From positions 1-64,000 of the forward strand of contig URRB01000001.1 of the NCBI GenBank assembly GCA_900550195.1: a stretch of 64,000 nucleotides of DNA, given 5' to 3'. The notes beneath the pieces are model-generated. The model saw only the letters and a program-made list of their open reading frames with translations. It was not told where the DNA came from and searched no databases. Positions 52,549 to 61,445 of the stretch are shown here, piece after piece. Source of the DNA: an uncultured Collinsella sp. GTDB taxonomy: Bacteria > Actinomycetota > Coriobacteriia > Coriobacteriales > Coriobacteriaceae. Position numbers and translations under genes: made by a program. Numbering within the stretch: position 1 is the first letter of the stretch; every line of letters starts with the position of its first letter.

Positions 52549-53187
52549 TTAGAACTCGGCAAATTCAGGAGCGCCGACCTCAATCTCCTCGCGCCCCGCC
52601 ATAAGCTCGCGCATCTTAGCGCAAAACGGCTCCTGCTCCCCCGCTTTAAACACCAAATGAAGTGTCACGGCATCCGCGTAATCGGTATCCGAAACCTTGG
52701 CACCCGAATCCTGCGCCAAACGAAGCACCTGCTCATACTGCGGATAGGCCACATGCACGTCAACAGGCACGACGATCGTCATCTCGACGATCTGCCCGGC
52801 CTCCTGAGCAGCGGCCACCGCCGTCTGCGTCGCCGCGGTATAGGCGCGTACCAAGCCACCAGGCCCCAACAACGTGCCACCAAAATAGCGCGTCACTACG
52901 CAGCAAACATTTTTGAGTCCCGCACCGCGCAACACCTCGAGCGTCGGCATACCGCTCGTGCGGCTCGGCTCACCGTCATCGCTCTGGCGCTCGCGTCCAT
53001 CGACCAAAATCCACGCGGGTACATTATGTCGAGCGTCGTAATGACGCTTGCGAACCATCTCGATGAAGGCATTCGCCTCATCCTCGGACTCAATATGGAC
53101 CAGCTGGGCAATAAACCGGCTCTTGCGGTCCACAAACTCGCCCGAAGCCTCAATATTCGACTGCAGAGTAAAATAGCTGTCCAACAA
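52549..53187 (-). CDS. yigZ: YigZ/IMPACT family protein
   Basis: A 212-residue protein with the UPF0029 (IMPACT) N-terminal domain: FVDRKSRFIAQ, QSDDGEPSRTSGMPTLEVLR and VTRYFGGTLLGPGGLVRAY. A C-terminal DUF1949-like ferredoxin-fold domain follows. The frame begins at TTG TTG GAC (53187); GAGGGG a few bases upstream is the only start signal, so a TTG start is likely. The cellular role is uncertain; in eukaryotes IMPACT regulates translation stress signalling. Confidence 0.88.
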   Translation of the reverse strand: MLDSYFTLQSNIEASGEFVDRKSRFIAQLVHIESEDEANAFIEMVRKRHYDARHNVPAWILVDGRERQSDDGEPSRTSGMPTLEVLRGAGLKNVCCVVTRYFGGTLLGPGGLVRAYTAATQTAVAAAQEAGQIVEMTIVVPVDVHVAYPQYEQVLRLAQDSGAKVSDTDYADAVTLHLVFKAGEQEPFCAKMRELMAGREEIEVGAPEFAEF

Positions 53188-53275
53188 AGCCCCTCAACAG
53201 AATAAAGCACAGCAATAAACAGCCTCAATAATACGGCAAAGGCCGTACCGATTGTCAGGGTAACAAAAATGCCAA

Positions 53276-53628
53276 GTGGGCCTATAAGCCGGGTTCTGTC
53301 GTGAACGGTCATTTATCTTGTCTGCACGTTACCGTGCAGCTCCACGCACGCTACCCGAACGCGGACCGGGCCGGCCCATAGCGTTCCTATTCGCGCTTGC
53401 TCCGGATGGGGTTTGCCAAGCCGCCGTGTTGCCACGACGCTGGTGGTCTCTTACACCACCGTTTCAGCTTTTCCCTTTACGCCTTACGGCGCAGGTGGGA
53501 GTCTTCTTTTCTGCGGCGCTTTCCGTCGGATCACTCCGCCCGGCCGTTAGCCGGCATCCCGCCCTCTGGAGCCCGGACTTTCCTCACGCGTACTGCAAGC
53601 AGCACATCGCGCGACCGTCTGGCCCACT
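53276..53628 (-). ncRNA. rnpB: RNase P RNA
   Basis: On the minus strand the universal 5' motif GAGGAAAGTCC lies at 53585-53575 and the 3' motif ACAGAACCCGG at 53300-53290. Helix P1 is formed by AGTGGGCC (53628-53621) and GGCCCACT (53283-53276), which sets the ends to within a few bases. The total length of about 353 bases suits a type A RNase P RNA. TTGGCATTTTTG follows, giving a T-rich end. Confidence 0.95.
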
Positions 53629-53916
53629 CAGCAGTGCAAGAGTGTAACACACCGTTGCCGCAGGCAATGGCACAACGCAAACGCTCGACACGATAAACCA
53701 AGAACCGCCATGCGTTACAATGGTCCTGTCGATGGGCAACGTCGTCAGTCGAGACGCGACCGCGCTCCGCACCCCTCCGTCTACTCGGTGTGTTCCCGCC
53801 TCCTCCCCGAGGCGGGATGTCGGCATTTTTCATGCACCGACAACCCAATAGCAAACAGACAACCCGGGCAGCATTGCGCACGGATAGCATCGCGCGCCTC
53901 AGCAGCAAATGCAAAA
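53629..53916. other. Intergenic region between rnpB and rpsA terminator
   Basis: The stretch holds the rnpB promoter side. One notable hairpin is CCCGCCTC (53795-53802) with GAGGCGGG (53809-53816). I see no credible gene: the frames present are short and lack start signals. Confidence 0.5.
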
Positions 53917-53946
53917 AGGGACCCGTCCATTGCGGACGGATCCCTT
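53912..53946 (-). terminator. rpsA terminator
   Basis: AAGGGACCCGTCC pairs with GGACGGATCCCTT (within 53917-53946) with one mismatch pair. On the minus strand it is followed by TTTTTGC. It lies 25 bases past the rpsA stop. Confidence 0.87.
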
Positions 53947-53970
53947 AAAACAAGTGATCGTCAAACCGAT

Positions 53971-55137
53971 TTACTCGGCGTCGGTCTCCTCGTCCTTCTT
54001 CTCGGAAGGAAGCGGGGTAACCTCGATCTCGACGCCCAGAGTCTCAGCAGCAGACTTCATGGACAGGGAGATGCGACGACGGTCGAGGTCGATCTCCATG
54101 ACCTTGACCTGAACCTTGTCGCCCACGTGGGTGACCTGAGAAGGCTGGTCGACGTGCTTGTTGGCCATCTCGGAGATGTGCACCAGGCCCTCGATGCCCT
54201 CGCCCAGGTCGACGAAAGCGCCGAACGGGACAAGCTTGGTCACAGTGCCCTCGACAATAGCGCCGACGGGGTACTTCTTGACCAGTGCGCGCCACGGATC
54301 CTCGGTGGTCTGCTTGAGACCCAGGGAGATGCGCTCACGGTTGAGATCGACGTCGAGAACCTCGACCTCGACCTCCTGGCCGACCTTGACAACCTCGGAA
54401 GGATGGTTGACGTGGTTCCAGGAGAGCTCGGAGATGTGGATGAGGCCGTCGATACCGCCGAGGTCGACGAAGGCGCCGAAGTCGACGATGGAGGAAACAG
54501 TGCCCTGGAGACGCATGCCAGACTTGAGCTTGGACAGGATCTCGGAGCGCTCGGCCTTACGGGACTCCTCGAGCACGACGCGACGGGAGAGGACGACGTT
54601 GTTGCGGTTGCGGTCCATCTCGATAACGCGGGCCTCGATGCGGGTGCCCATGTAGGAGGTGAGGTCCTTGACGCGACGGAGGTCGACGAGGGAAGCGGGC
54701 AGGAAGCCACGCAGGCCGATGTCGAGGATCAGGCCGCCCTTGACAACCTCGATAACCTCGCCCTCGACGTTCTCGCCGGAGTTGAACTTCTCCTCGATGC
54801 GGTTCCAAGCACGCTCGTACTCGGCACGCTTCTTGGACAGGACCAGACGACCGTCCTTGTCCTCCTTCTGGAGAACCAGAGCCTCGATGGGATCACCGAG
54901 TGCAACGATGTCTGCAGGGTTAGCGTCCTTGCGGATGGACAGCTCGCGGACCGGGATAACGCCCTCGGACTTGAATCCGATGTCAACGAGCACCTCGTCA
55001 TGCTCGATCTTAACGACAGTGCCGTTAACGAGATCGCCCTCATCAAAGTCGGTAATCGTACCGTCGATGAGGTTGTTCATCTCCTCCTCGTTGACATCGT
55101 CAAGAGAGAAAATGGACGAGTTCTGAATCTCACTCAA
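53971..55137 (-). CDS. rpsA: 30S ribosomal protein S1
   Basis: A 388-residue protein with four S1 RNA-binding domains, beginning near residues 35, 120, 205 and 290: GDLVNGTVVKIEHDEVLVDI, GENVEGEVIEVVKGGLILDI, GMRLQGTVSSIVDFGAFVDL and GAIVEGTVTKLVPFGAFVDL. It helps the ribosome bind mRNA. Four domains are usual in actinobacteria and other Gram-positives (six in E. coli). No ATG fits; the frame starts at TTG (55137), seven bases after AAAGGGG, giving (M)SEIQNSS. The acidic N- and C-terminal tails are typical. Confidence 0.93.
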   Translation of the reverse strand: MSEIQNSSIFSLDDVNEEEMNNLIDGTITDFDEGDLVNGTVVKIEHDEVLVDIGFKSEGVIPVRELSIRKDANPADIVALGDPIEALVLQKEDKDGRLVLSKKRAEYERAWNRIEEKFNSGENVEGEVIEVVKGGLILDIGLRGFLPASLVDLRRVKDLTSYMGTRIEARVIEMDRNRNNVVLSRRVVLEESRKAERSEILSKLKSGMRLQGTVSSIVDFGAFVDLGGIDGLIHISELSWNHVNHPSEVVKVGQEVEVEVLDVDLNRERISLGLKQTTEDPWRALVKKYPVGAIVEGTVTKLVPFGAFVDLGEGIEGLVHISEMANKHVDQPSQVTHVGDKVQVKVMEIDLDRRRISLSMKSAAETLGVEIEVTPLPSEKKDEETDAE

Positions 55138-55451
55138 AGGTGGACCCCTTTCGAACTACGGGGCCCCGATTGCTAGGACCTACAGAAGGGTGCGACAAGC
55201 ACACAACGTTTAGGAACACTCGGGAGCCGACAGATACTAATGTGACGCTTATGCAATCACGTTCGTATAGGTTACGGGGAAATCATTTCGATTTCAAGCG
55301 TGAACTGCGATTTTTTACTCGTATGGAGACTTTTTCGCAATCTTGTGGACGACCGTCTCCATAAGTTGACGATAGGCAGTTAGGCATACGGCTTTGGGGT
55401 AAAGTATCCGGAGCAACGATTCTGGAACGATTTATCGAGAAAGGTGCCCGC
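55138..55451. other. Divergent intergenic region, rpsA and HAD genes
   Basis: This 314-base stretch contains the leader and promoter side of rpsA and the upstream region of the HAD gene. No repeat, terminator or RNA motif stands out, and I see no small gene with a start signal. Confidence 0.45.
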
Positions 55452-56210
55452 GTGCTCAAAGCAGTCGTTTTCGATATGGACGAGACGCTTCTCAGCATCA
55501 ACCTCAACGCGTTCATCCTTCGCTATTTTAAGGATGTATCGTCGATGCTCGCGGATATCGGACGCCGCAGCCGCGGTGGCACGATGGCGCGCCTCGGCAC
55601 CATTCTGGTCGACCTCAACGCAAACCGCCGAAGCGGCACGGACAACCGCACCAATCTTGAATTTTACCGCACCGAGGTCGAGCGCCGATGCGGCATCTGC
55701 CTCTCCGATCCCCTCATCTACGAGGCGTTTACCTACTACGACCGCGAAGTGCTTCCGTACAAGAACGACGATGTCATCAACGCCCACGCCATGCCGGGCG
55801 CACACGCCGCTCTCCAGGCCGTACAGGACGCAGGACTGCGCTGCGCGCTCTTTACCAACCCCAGCTTTCCCCAGGGGGCCATCGAGTGCCGCATGGGTTG
55901 GGGCGACCTGGCCGACGCCCCCTTTGAGCTCGTCACGCACATGGGAAACACCACCCGCTGCAAGCCCGATGCCACCTACTATCTCGAGCAGCTTCAGGTG
56001 ATGGGACTCGACCCACACGAGGTCCTTATGGTGGGCAACGATCCCAAGCGCGACTTCCCTAGCCCCGCCTGCGGCATTCAAACTGCCTATGTTGGCCAGG
56101 GAAAACCCGGCCGAGCCACCTGGCACGGAACCATGGAAGACTTCGCCCGCGATTTCAACGCCGTAGTAGAAGCCTTCTACGAACACCAAGTAGCCGACGA
56201 ACTGTCATAG
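55452..56210 (+). CDS. HAD-family phosphatase
   Basis: A 252-residue haloacid dehalogenase superfamily hydrolase. Motif I is FDMDETLL (8-15), motif II FTNPS near 134, motif III the Lys in CKPDATYYLEQL, and motif IV VGNDPKRDFPSP. A helical cap lies between motifs I and II. The start is GTG at 55452 (GTG CTC AAA), after AAGGTG. The substrate is unknown; sugar or nucleotide phosphates are typical. Confidence 0.87.
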   Translation: MLKAVVFDMDETLLSINLNAFILRYFKDVSSMLADIGRRSRGGTMARLGTILVDLNANRRSGTDNRTNLEFYRTEVERRCGICLSDPLIYEAFTYYDREVLPYKNDDVINAHAMPGAHAALQAVQDAGLRCALFTNPSFPQGAIECRMGWGDLADAPFELVTHMGNTTRCKPDATYYLEQLQVMGLDPHEVLMVGNDPKRDFPSPACGIQTAYVGQGKPGRATWHGTMEDFARDFNAVVEAFYEHQVADELS

Positions 56211-56251
56211 GACCCCTCCCACCAAACAAAATAGCGCCGCAGGTTGAGAAA

Positions 56252-56283
56252 AATGTGACAAATAGACCGTCCCTTGTCACATT
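56252..56283. repeat. Inverted repeat with TGTGACAA arms
   Basis: AATGTGACAA (56252-56261) and TTGTCACATT (56274-56283) are perfect arms. The same TGTGACAA arm forms the xpt terminator at 48279-48308. It lies 42 bases past the HAD stop and may terminate that plus-strand gene, although the following bases are ACAAAG and not T-rich. Confidence 0.6.
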
Positions 56284-56310
56284 ACAAAGACAACGCCGAT
56301 GTTATGGCAA

Positions 56311-56459
56311 CGACAGCGAAAGCCCGCCAGAGCGAGCAAGGTGCCTTGAAACAAGGCGGCATTGACCTTCTGGTCATGTCGCCGAAGTTGAAAGGCAGAT
56401 TGCCGCTCTGGCGGGCTTGCAGCGTCGGCCGGTCCGCCGTTCGGTAGAACGGCGGAACC
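56311..56459. ncRNA. Candidate structured RNA or palindromic element
   Basis: Perfect 15-base arms, AAGCCCGCCAGAGCG (56320-56334) and its complement (56404-56418), close a multibranched structure. Inside are GCCTT-GAAAC-AAGGC (56343-56357) and a longer hairpin whose tip is GACC-TTCT-GGTC, extended by CGGCAT/ATGTCG. A CGAC.GC/GC.GTCG pair extends the outer stem. A GC-rich hairpin at 56431-56459 (CCGCCGTTC/GAACGGCGG) follows. The structure is nearly symmetric, so the strand is unknown. It could be a small RNA, the 3' end of cyuA or the HAD gene, or a mobile palindromic repeat. Confidence 0.5.
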
Positions 56460-56464
56460 AATAA

Positions 56465-57784
56465 CTAACAGACTCGAGTCTTGCCGATCATGATGTTGAG
56501 GATCTCGACATCAGTATCTTTCATACCCACACGGCCCACGTAGCCCATGCTGGCGATTGTCTGCTCGACGGTATCCTGGATCAGGCCCTCGCCGGCGCGG
56601 AAGCCACGACCCTGCATGGCCATATCGTGACCTAGAATCGCCGCATCAACGGCAGCGGAAATCTTGGCGGCACAGCTTGCCTTGGCGCCATCGCACACGA
56701 TGCCGCCCACGTTACCGAGTGTGTTCGAAACCGTCGCGCCAATCTGCTCGCGCGTGCCACCACACAGCCAGGTAATCGCAGCGCCGGCGCCACACGCGGC
56801 GCAAATAGCACCGCAAAACGCCGAGAGCGCACCAATATAGCTCTTGATATGCACAGCGATAAGATCGGACAGCATCACGGCGCGCACCAGGCGATCGTGG
56901 TCGCAGCGCAGGTACTCGGCATACTCCATAACGGGCAGTGCGCAGGTAATGCCCTGGTTGCCCGAGCCGCACACAATGGCGACCGGCAGCGCACAGCCGT
57001 TCATGCGGGCGTCGGACCCGGCGGCCGCACGGGCGCGGGCACGGCAGGCGACGTCATCGGCACGAGCACCCAGCAGCGTGCGGCCAACCTCGGCACCCCA
57101 AGCGTGCGCCAGGCCCTCGGCGCTGATCGCGCCGTTCAGCTCAATCTGACGCTCAACGGCAGCGCGGGCACCATCGATGTCGCCGTCCTCAATAAAGTCG
57201 ATGATGGACTCAATCGACATGGGCGTGTCAGCGCTATCTGCCGCACGCTCGGCCATAACGCGCTCGGCGCAGGCGGCACACTCCCCCGCCGACTTGCCGC
57301 ATACCGGAATACCGTCGAGCGTATGGCACGTGACATTGGTGTGGTGGTCGGTAATCTCGACGACTGCGGTATGGCCCCCGGCTGTGGCAGTCACCTTGAT
57401 GTAGAGGTTGGGCACACCCTCGACAAGCGACACATCGCAGTAGCCGGCATCGGCGAGGAGCTCGGCCACACGAGCACGGTCTTTATCGTCAACGCTCTCG
57501 AGCACCTCAAGCGCGCTCTTGGCGTCGCCGCCCACGGCACCCAGCACGGCCGCCGCCTCAATACCGTGCATACCGCCCGAATTGGGCACGGTCACGCTCT
57601 TAACGTTCTTGATGATGTTGCCCGAGCAGGCGACATCCATATGATCGGGTTCGCAACCGAGCGTCTGGCTCGCCAGCGCCGCTGCATAGGCAACGGCAAT
57701 AGGCTCGGTGCAGCCGAGCGCACAGACAAGCTCGCGGTTCAAAACATCGCAAAACGCGGTATCACGAAGGGAATCGGCAGGCAT
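56465..57784 (-). CDS. cyuA: L-cysteine desulfidase family protein (YhaM/CyuA, UPF0597)
   Basis: A 439-residue protein of the UPF0597/YhaM family, related to the serine dehydratase alpha chain. ALGCTEPIAVAYAAA (about 23-37) contains the first cluster cysteine; GNQGITCALPVMEYAEYL and AICAACGAGAAITWLCGGT supply others for an oxygen-sensitive [4Fe-4S] cluster. GNVGGIVCDGAKASCAAKIS closes the active region. It is expected to degrade cysteine to pyruvate, sulfide and ammonia. The start is the ATG at 57784, eight bases after AGGAG. The 439-residue length matches E. coli YhaM (436). Confidence 0.88.
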   Translation of the reverse strand: MPADSLRDTAFCDVLNRELVCALGCTEPIAVAYAAALASQTLGCEPDHMDVACSGNIIKNVKSVTVPNSGGMHGIEAAAVLGAVGGDAKSALEVLESVDDKDRARVAELLADAGYCDVSLVEGVPNLYIKVTATAGGHTAVVEITDHHTNVTCHTLDGIPVCGKSAGECAACAERVMAERAADSADTPMSIESIIDFIEDGDIDGARAAVERQIELNGAISAEGLAHAWGAEVGRTLLGARADDVACRARARAAAGSDARMNGCALPVAIVCGSGNQGITCALPVMEYAEYLRCDHDRLVRAVMLSDLIAVHIKSYIGALSAFCGAICAACGAGAAITWLCGGTREQIGATVSNTLGNVGGIVCDGAKASCAAKISAAVDAAILGHDMAMQGRGFRAGEGLIQDTVEQTIASMGYVGRVGMKDTDVEILNIMIGKTRVC

Positions 57785-58055
57785 AGGTATCTCCTACTTG
57801 TATAACGGACTGGGCTCTCAAAAAGAGTTAACTCTTTTATTTGATAACAATGCATCAGAAACCGCAACCATGGTTCCGACGGACGGCGCTTAAGCGCAAT
57901 CTGACGGCATTCATTCATGAAAAGCCGGTCTTGTTGCATGCTAAAGCGTTTGACCAAAAAACGCCCAAGCGTTTACACAAAAGTCGCGCTATCATGCAGT
58001 CGAACGCGGTAAAACCTTTAGCAATTCCGCCGCACGGACCAGAGAGGAACCACTC

Positions 58056-58523
58056 ATGAAGATTGGTATCGGCAACGACCATGCCGCCGTCGAGCTCAAG
58101 AACATCATTTCCGAGCACCTGAAGGAGCGCGGCTGCGAGGTCGTGAACTTTGGAACCGACACCTCCGAGAGCTTTGATTACCCCATCGCCGGCTACAAGG
58201 TGGGTAAGGCCGTTGCCAACGGTGACGTCGACCTGGGTATCCTGATCTGCGGTACCGGCGTCGGCATCAGCCTGGCCGCCAACAAGGTCGAAGGTGTTCG
58301 CGCCGTCGTGTGCTCCGAGCCCTTCAGCGCCAAGCTCTCCCGCATGCACAACAATACCAACGTGCTCGCCTTTGGCGCCCGCGTCGTGGGCTCCGAGCTC
58401 GCCAAGATGATTGTCGACGAGTGGCTCGACGCCGAGTTTGAGGGCGGTCGTCATGAGCGTCGCGTTAACCTCCTCAACGAGATCGACCACACGCGCGGCC
58501 TCAAGGTCGTCGACGAGGCCTAA
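58056..58523 (+). CDS. rpiB: Ribose-5-phosphate isomerase B
   Basis: A 155-residue RpiB/LacAB family isomerase interconverting ribose 5-phosphate and ribulose 5-phosphate. IGNDHAAVELKNII at the N-terminus and ILICGTGVGISLAANK with the catalytic C65 are characteristic; HNNTNVLAFGARVVG is the third motif. The start is the ATG at 58056 after AGAGAGG. It is monocistronic, with a strong terminator. Confidence 0.93.
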   Translation: MKIGIGNDHAAVELKNIISEHLKERGCEVVNFGTDTSESFDYPIAGYKVGKAVANGDVDLGILICGTGVGISLAANKVEGVRAVVCSEPFSAKLSRMHNNTNVLAFGARVVGSELAKMIVDEWLDAEFEGGRHERRVNLLNEIDHTRGLKVVDEA

Positions 58524-58550
58524 AGACCTACAAAGCCATACGCTAACGCC

Positions 58551-58590
58551 AGCCCCCGCCCGGAAGAAACATCCGGGCGGGGGCTCTTTA
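58551..58590 (+). terminator. rpiB terminator
   Basis: AGCCCCCGCCCGG (58551-58563) and CCGGGCGGGGGCT (58573-58585) are perfect arms, followed by CTTTAG on the plus strand. It lies 28 bases after the rpiB stop. Confidence 0.88.
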
Positions 58591-58629
58591 GTAGATTTCT
58601 AAGCGGTTACCAAAAATCTACTGGAATAA

Positions 58630-58661
58630 AAAGGGCGCCGCGGATGGAATTCCGCGGCGCC
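58630..58661 (-). terminator. ndk terminator
   Basis: GGCGCCGCGG (58634-58643) and CCGCGGCGCC (58652-58661) are perfect arms around an eight-base loop. On the minus strand it is followed by CTTTTTATT. It lies 39 bases past the ndk stop. Confidence 0.9.
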
Positions 58662-58700
58662 AAAGCCACACGCTAACAGCTTTAAGGAGTCAAAGCTGGT

Positions 58701-59105
58701 TTAGCCAAAGAAGCGCTTGATCTCGATCTCGGCGTTCTCCAAGCAGTCGGAGCCGTGGATTACGTTAGCGTTGACATCGACAGCGAAGTCGCCGCGAATG
58801 GTGCCGGGAGCAGCATCAAGCGGGTTGGTAGCACCCATAAGGGTGCGCATCTTGGAGACAGCGGAGAGACCGGAAACGACCATCTTAACGACCGGGCCGC
58901 TCGTCATAAAGTCACAGAGACCACCAAAGAAGGGCTTGTCGGCCAGATGGGCGTAGTGCTCCTCGACGGTAGCGCGCTCGAGCGTGGTCATCTCCATGCG
59001 CTCGATGACAAGGCCGCTACGCTCAATGCGAGCGACGATCTCGCCGATCTTACGATCGCGCACAGCGTCGGGCTTAATCATGATGAAGGTCTTCTCGATA
59101 GCCAT
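58701..59105 (-). CDS. ndk: Nucleoside diphosphate kinase
   Basis: A 134-residue enzyme that transfers phosphate between nucleoside di- and triphosphates. KTFIMIKPDAV at the N-terminus and NVIHGSDCLENAEIEI with the phospho-accepting H117 are diagnostic. The start is the ATG at 59105 (MAIEKT), after GAAAGG. The active-site region and length agree with the family (about 135-145). Confidence 0.95.
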   Translation of the reverse strand: MAIEKTFIMIKPDAVRDRKIGEIVARIERSGLVIERMEMTTLERATVEEHYAHLADKPFFGGLCDFMTSGPVVKMVVSGLSAVSKMRTLMGATNPLDAAPGTIRGDFAVDVNANVIHGSDCLENAEIEIKRFFG

Positions 59106-59492
59106 AAGGTAGCCTTTCAAGTAGGTTCGCGCGTGCCCAAGTCCCATTCCGGCACCCGCCCGGACTGCATCGTAACAGAGTTTTAGCTGCAGTTAAACAA
59201 AAAGCTGTTTTTTGAAACGTTACAATTTATTAAAACGTTCCATTTGTGTCACTTCTGTTTCGAGGCCCGATTAGAGTACCATCCGACCGCACATCAACCG
59301 CATCGAACCGAGCGGACGGTCGGTTGCCGCCCGTGAACGTGCCCCCTTCACAACCTGCCCAAAGGTCCTACAGAAGTTCTCGACAAGCCCCTCCCCCATA
59401 GCAACAAAATACGGACGCCCACATCAGCAGACGTCCGTAAAGCAACAACGATTTATCAATAAATAATGGCCAAAACAGCTTCAGCCAAACCC
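59106..59492. other. Intergenic region between ndk and argH
   Basis: The 387 bases hold the ndk upstream region, with an AT-rich patch at 59190-59250 containing two AAACGTT repeats (from 59215 and 59233), and the argH terminator at 59411-59438. No gene-like frame was seen. Confidence 0.5.
59405..59438 (-). terminator. argH terminator
   Basis: ACGGACG (59411-59417) pairs with CGTCCGT (59432-59438). On the minus strand the stem is followed by ATTTTG. It lies 54 bases past the argH stop. Confidence 0.7.
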
Positions 59493-60923
59493 CTACTTTA
59501 CCCCGTGGCCCATTTCGACGACCTTGGTCAGCGATCCAAACACGCCTTTGTCGGCCTCAAGCTGTGCCTCGGCACGCTGCAGCTGCACGGCAACGGCGGC
59601 AGGGGCGGTGCCGCCCTCGGTCGTGCGCGCGGCGACAATCGACGGGATGTCGAGCGCCTCGGTAATGTCGTGCTCAAAGAGCGGACTCGCCTCCTGGAAC
59701 ACCTCAAACGGCAGGTCCTCAAGGTTGCAGCCGCGCTTCTCACACATCAGGACCAAATGGCCCACCACGGCATGTGCCTCGCGGAACGGCAGGCCACGCT
59801 TGGCCAGGTAATCGGCAACATCGGTGGCGGCAAGGTGCCCCACACCGCACTCGCGCGCCATGGCATCCTCGTTGACGGTCCAGGTCGAAATCATACCGGC
59901 CATAACCGACAGGCACTGCATGAGCGTATGGGCGGTATCGAGGGCGCCCTCCTTGTCCTCCTGCAAGTCCTTGTTATAAGCAAGCGGCAGGCCCTTCATG
60001 GTCACGAGCAGCTGCACCAGGTTGCCATAGACTCGGCCGCTCTTGCCGCGGATAAGCTCGGCAAAATCGGGGTTCTTCTTCTGCGGCATGATGGACGAGC
60101 CGGTGGAGTAGGAGTCGGAAAGCGTGATAAAGCCAAATTCGGAGCTCGACCACAGCACGATCTCCTCGGAAAGACGCGACAAGTGCATCGCCATGACGGA
60201 GCCGGCGTAATGCAGGTCGAGGAGGAAATCACGGTCGGAAACCGCATCGAGCGAGTTGGGGATCACGCCCGCAAAGCCAAGTTCGGCGGCCGTCATCTGA
60301 CGATCGAGCGGATAGCTCGTACCGGCAAGCGCGGCAGCGCCCAGCGGGCAGTTGTCGGCAGCATCAAAGGCGACCTTCAGGCGTATAAAGTCGCGCACGA
60401 ACATCCAGGAATACGCCAGCAGATGGTGCGACAGCAGCACGGGCTGAGCATGCTGCATGTGCGTGTAACCCGGCAGAATCACCTTGTCGTACTTTTTAGC
60501 CGCATCCACCAGCACATGACGCAGTTCAAGATTGGTCTCCATGAGCTCCTTGGCCAGCGCCTTGACGCCCAGGCGCGTATCGGTCGCAACTTGGTCGTTG
60601 CGCGAACGCCCGGTATGCAGGCGCTTACCAGCCTCGCCGATGCGACGCGTCAGCTCGCTCTCGATGGACATATGAATGTCCTCGTCGTTGATATCGAAGG
60701 TGAAGTTGCCGGCATCGATATCCTGTTCGATTGCGGTCAGACCCTCGGCAATCGCCTGCTCGTCCTCGGCGCTGATAATGCCCTGGGCCGCCAGCATCTT
60801 GGCATGTGCCTTAGATCCGGCGATATCCTGCTTATAGAGATGTTTGTCGACCGGCAGCGACGCGCCAAACTCCTGCGTGACCTCGGCCACGCCCGCCTCA
60901 AAACGACCGCCCCAAAGAGCCAT
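59493..60923 (-). CDS. argH: Argininosuccinate lyase
   Basis: A 476-residue enzyme that splits argininosuccinate into arginine and fumarate. MALWGGRFEAG is the typical N-terminus, TGRSRNDQVATDTR and GYTHMQHAQPV are substrate loops, and GSSIMPQKKNPD is the fumarase/lyase superfamily signature. The start is the ATG at 60923 after GGAG. It is downstream of argG on the same strand, separated by a small ORF and a hairpin, so the two arginine genes probably form one regulatory unit. Confidence 0.95.
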   Translation of the reverse strand: MALWGGRFEAGVAEVTQEFGASLPVDKHLYKQDIAGSKAHAKMLAAQGIISAEDEQAIAEGLTAIEQDIDAGNFTFDINDEDIHMSIESELTRRIGEAGKRLHTGRSRNDQVATDTRLGVKALAKELMETNLELRHVLVDAAKKYDKVILPGYTHMQHAQPVLLSHHLLAYSWMFVRDFIRLKVAFDAADNCPLGAAALAGTSYPLDRQMTAAELGFAGVIPNSLDAVSDRDFLLDLHYAGSVMAMHLSRLSEEIVLWSSSEFGFITLSDSYSTGSSIMPQKKNPDFAELIRGKSGRVYGNLVQLLVTMKGLPLAYNKDLQEDKEGALDTAHTLMQCLSVMAGMISTWTVNEDAMARECGVGHLAATDVADYLAKRGLPFREAHAVVGHLVLMCEKRGCNLEDLPFEVFQEASPLFEHDITEALDIPSIVAARTTEGGTAPAAVAVQLQRAEAQLEADKGVFGSLTKVVEMGHGVK

Positions 60924-61041
60924 GGAACCGTCTCCTTTCTCCAAATACCAAAACAAGCGCCCAAAGCAATGCGCCCTGTCGCTAAAGCGATTTTTCAACC
61001 GCTAGTTTTACACACTCCCTGCCGTGCGCTGGGCCATGTAG

Positions 61042-61212
61042 CTAATTTGCAAAGAAGTGACGCACCATGCACTTGGCGCCCAACGTCTCCCTCCGGATGT
61101 TGCCCTGCAAATCATCGATCCAGGCCTTCAGGCTCATAGGGACGTCCTCGACCTTTGCAGCATCGAACTCGGGCACGAGGGCAAGTAAAGCATGCGCGAT
61201 AGCATGGAACAT
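61042..61212 (-). CDS. Small hypothetical protein, 56 residues
   Basis: A 56-residue frame between argG and argH with a good start: GAGGAG lies nine bases before the ATG at 61212. It reads MFHAIAHALLALVPEFDAAK, an amphipathic start, followed by VEDVPMSLKAWIDDLQGN and a basic C-terminal segment ending VRHFFAN. Codon use is like that of the neighbours. I recognise no family. It may be a regulator or a membrane-associated peptide; it may also not be translated. Confidence 0.5.
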   Translation of the reverse strand: MFHAIAHALLALVPEFDAAKVEDVPMSLKAWIDDLQGNIRRETLGAKCMVRHFFAN

Positions 61213-61262
61213 AATGGATACTCCTCATATATATAGGCGCAGAGCCGCCAAATTGATAGAAG

Positions 61263-61292
61263 GAGCCCCGCCGGATAACCCCGGCGGGGCTC
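61263..61292 (-). terminator. GC-rich hairpin after argG
   Basis: GAGCCCCGCCGG (61263-61274) and CCGGCGGGGCTC (61281-61292) are perfect 12-base arms around a six-base loop. On the minus strand it is followed by CTTCTATC, a weak T tract. It lies 153 bases past the argG stop, just before the small ORF. Confidence 0.65.
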
Positions 61293-61445
61293 GGACTCAG
61301 CCGCAGACGCGGCATCAAATACGCGGGCGGAACGTAGGGGCCACCGATGTTAAGAAGTGTCAGCAAGCATAACGAAAGGTAGGGACCCCGTGCGCCCGTT
61401 ATGTATCACGCGGATGGGCCGCGCGAATACCAAGGAAAGGGAGGC

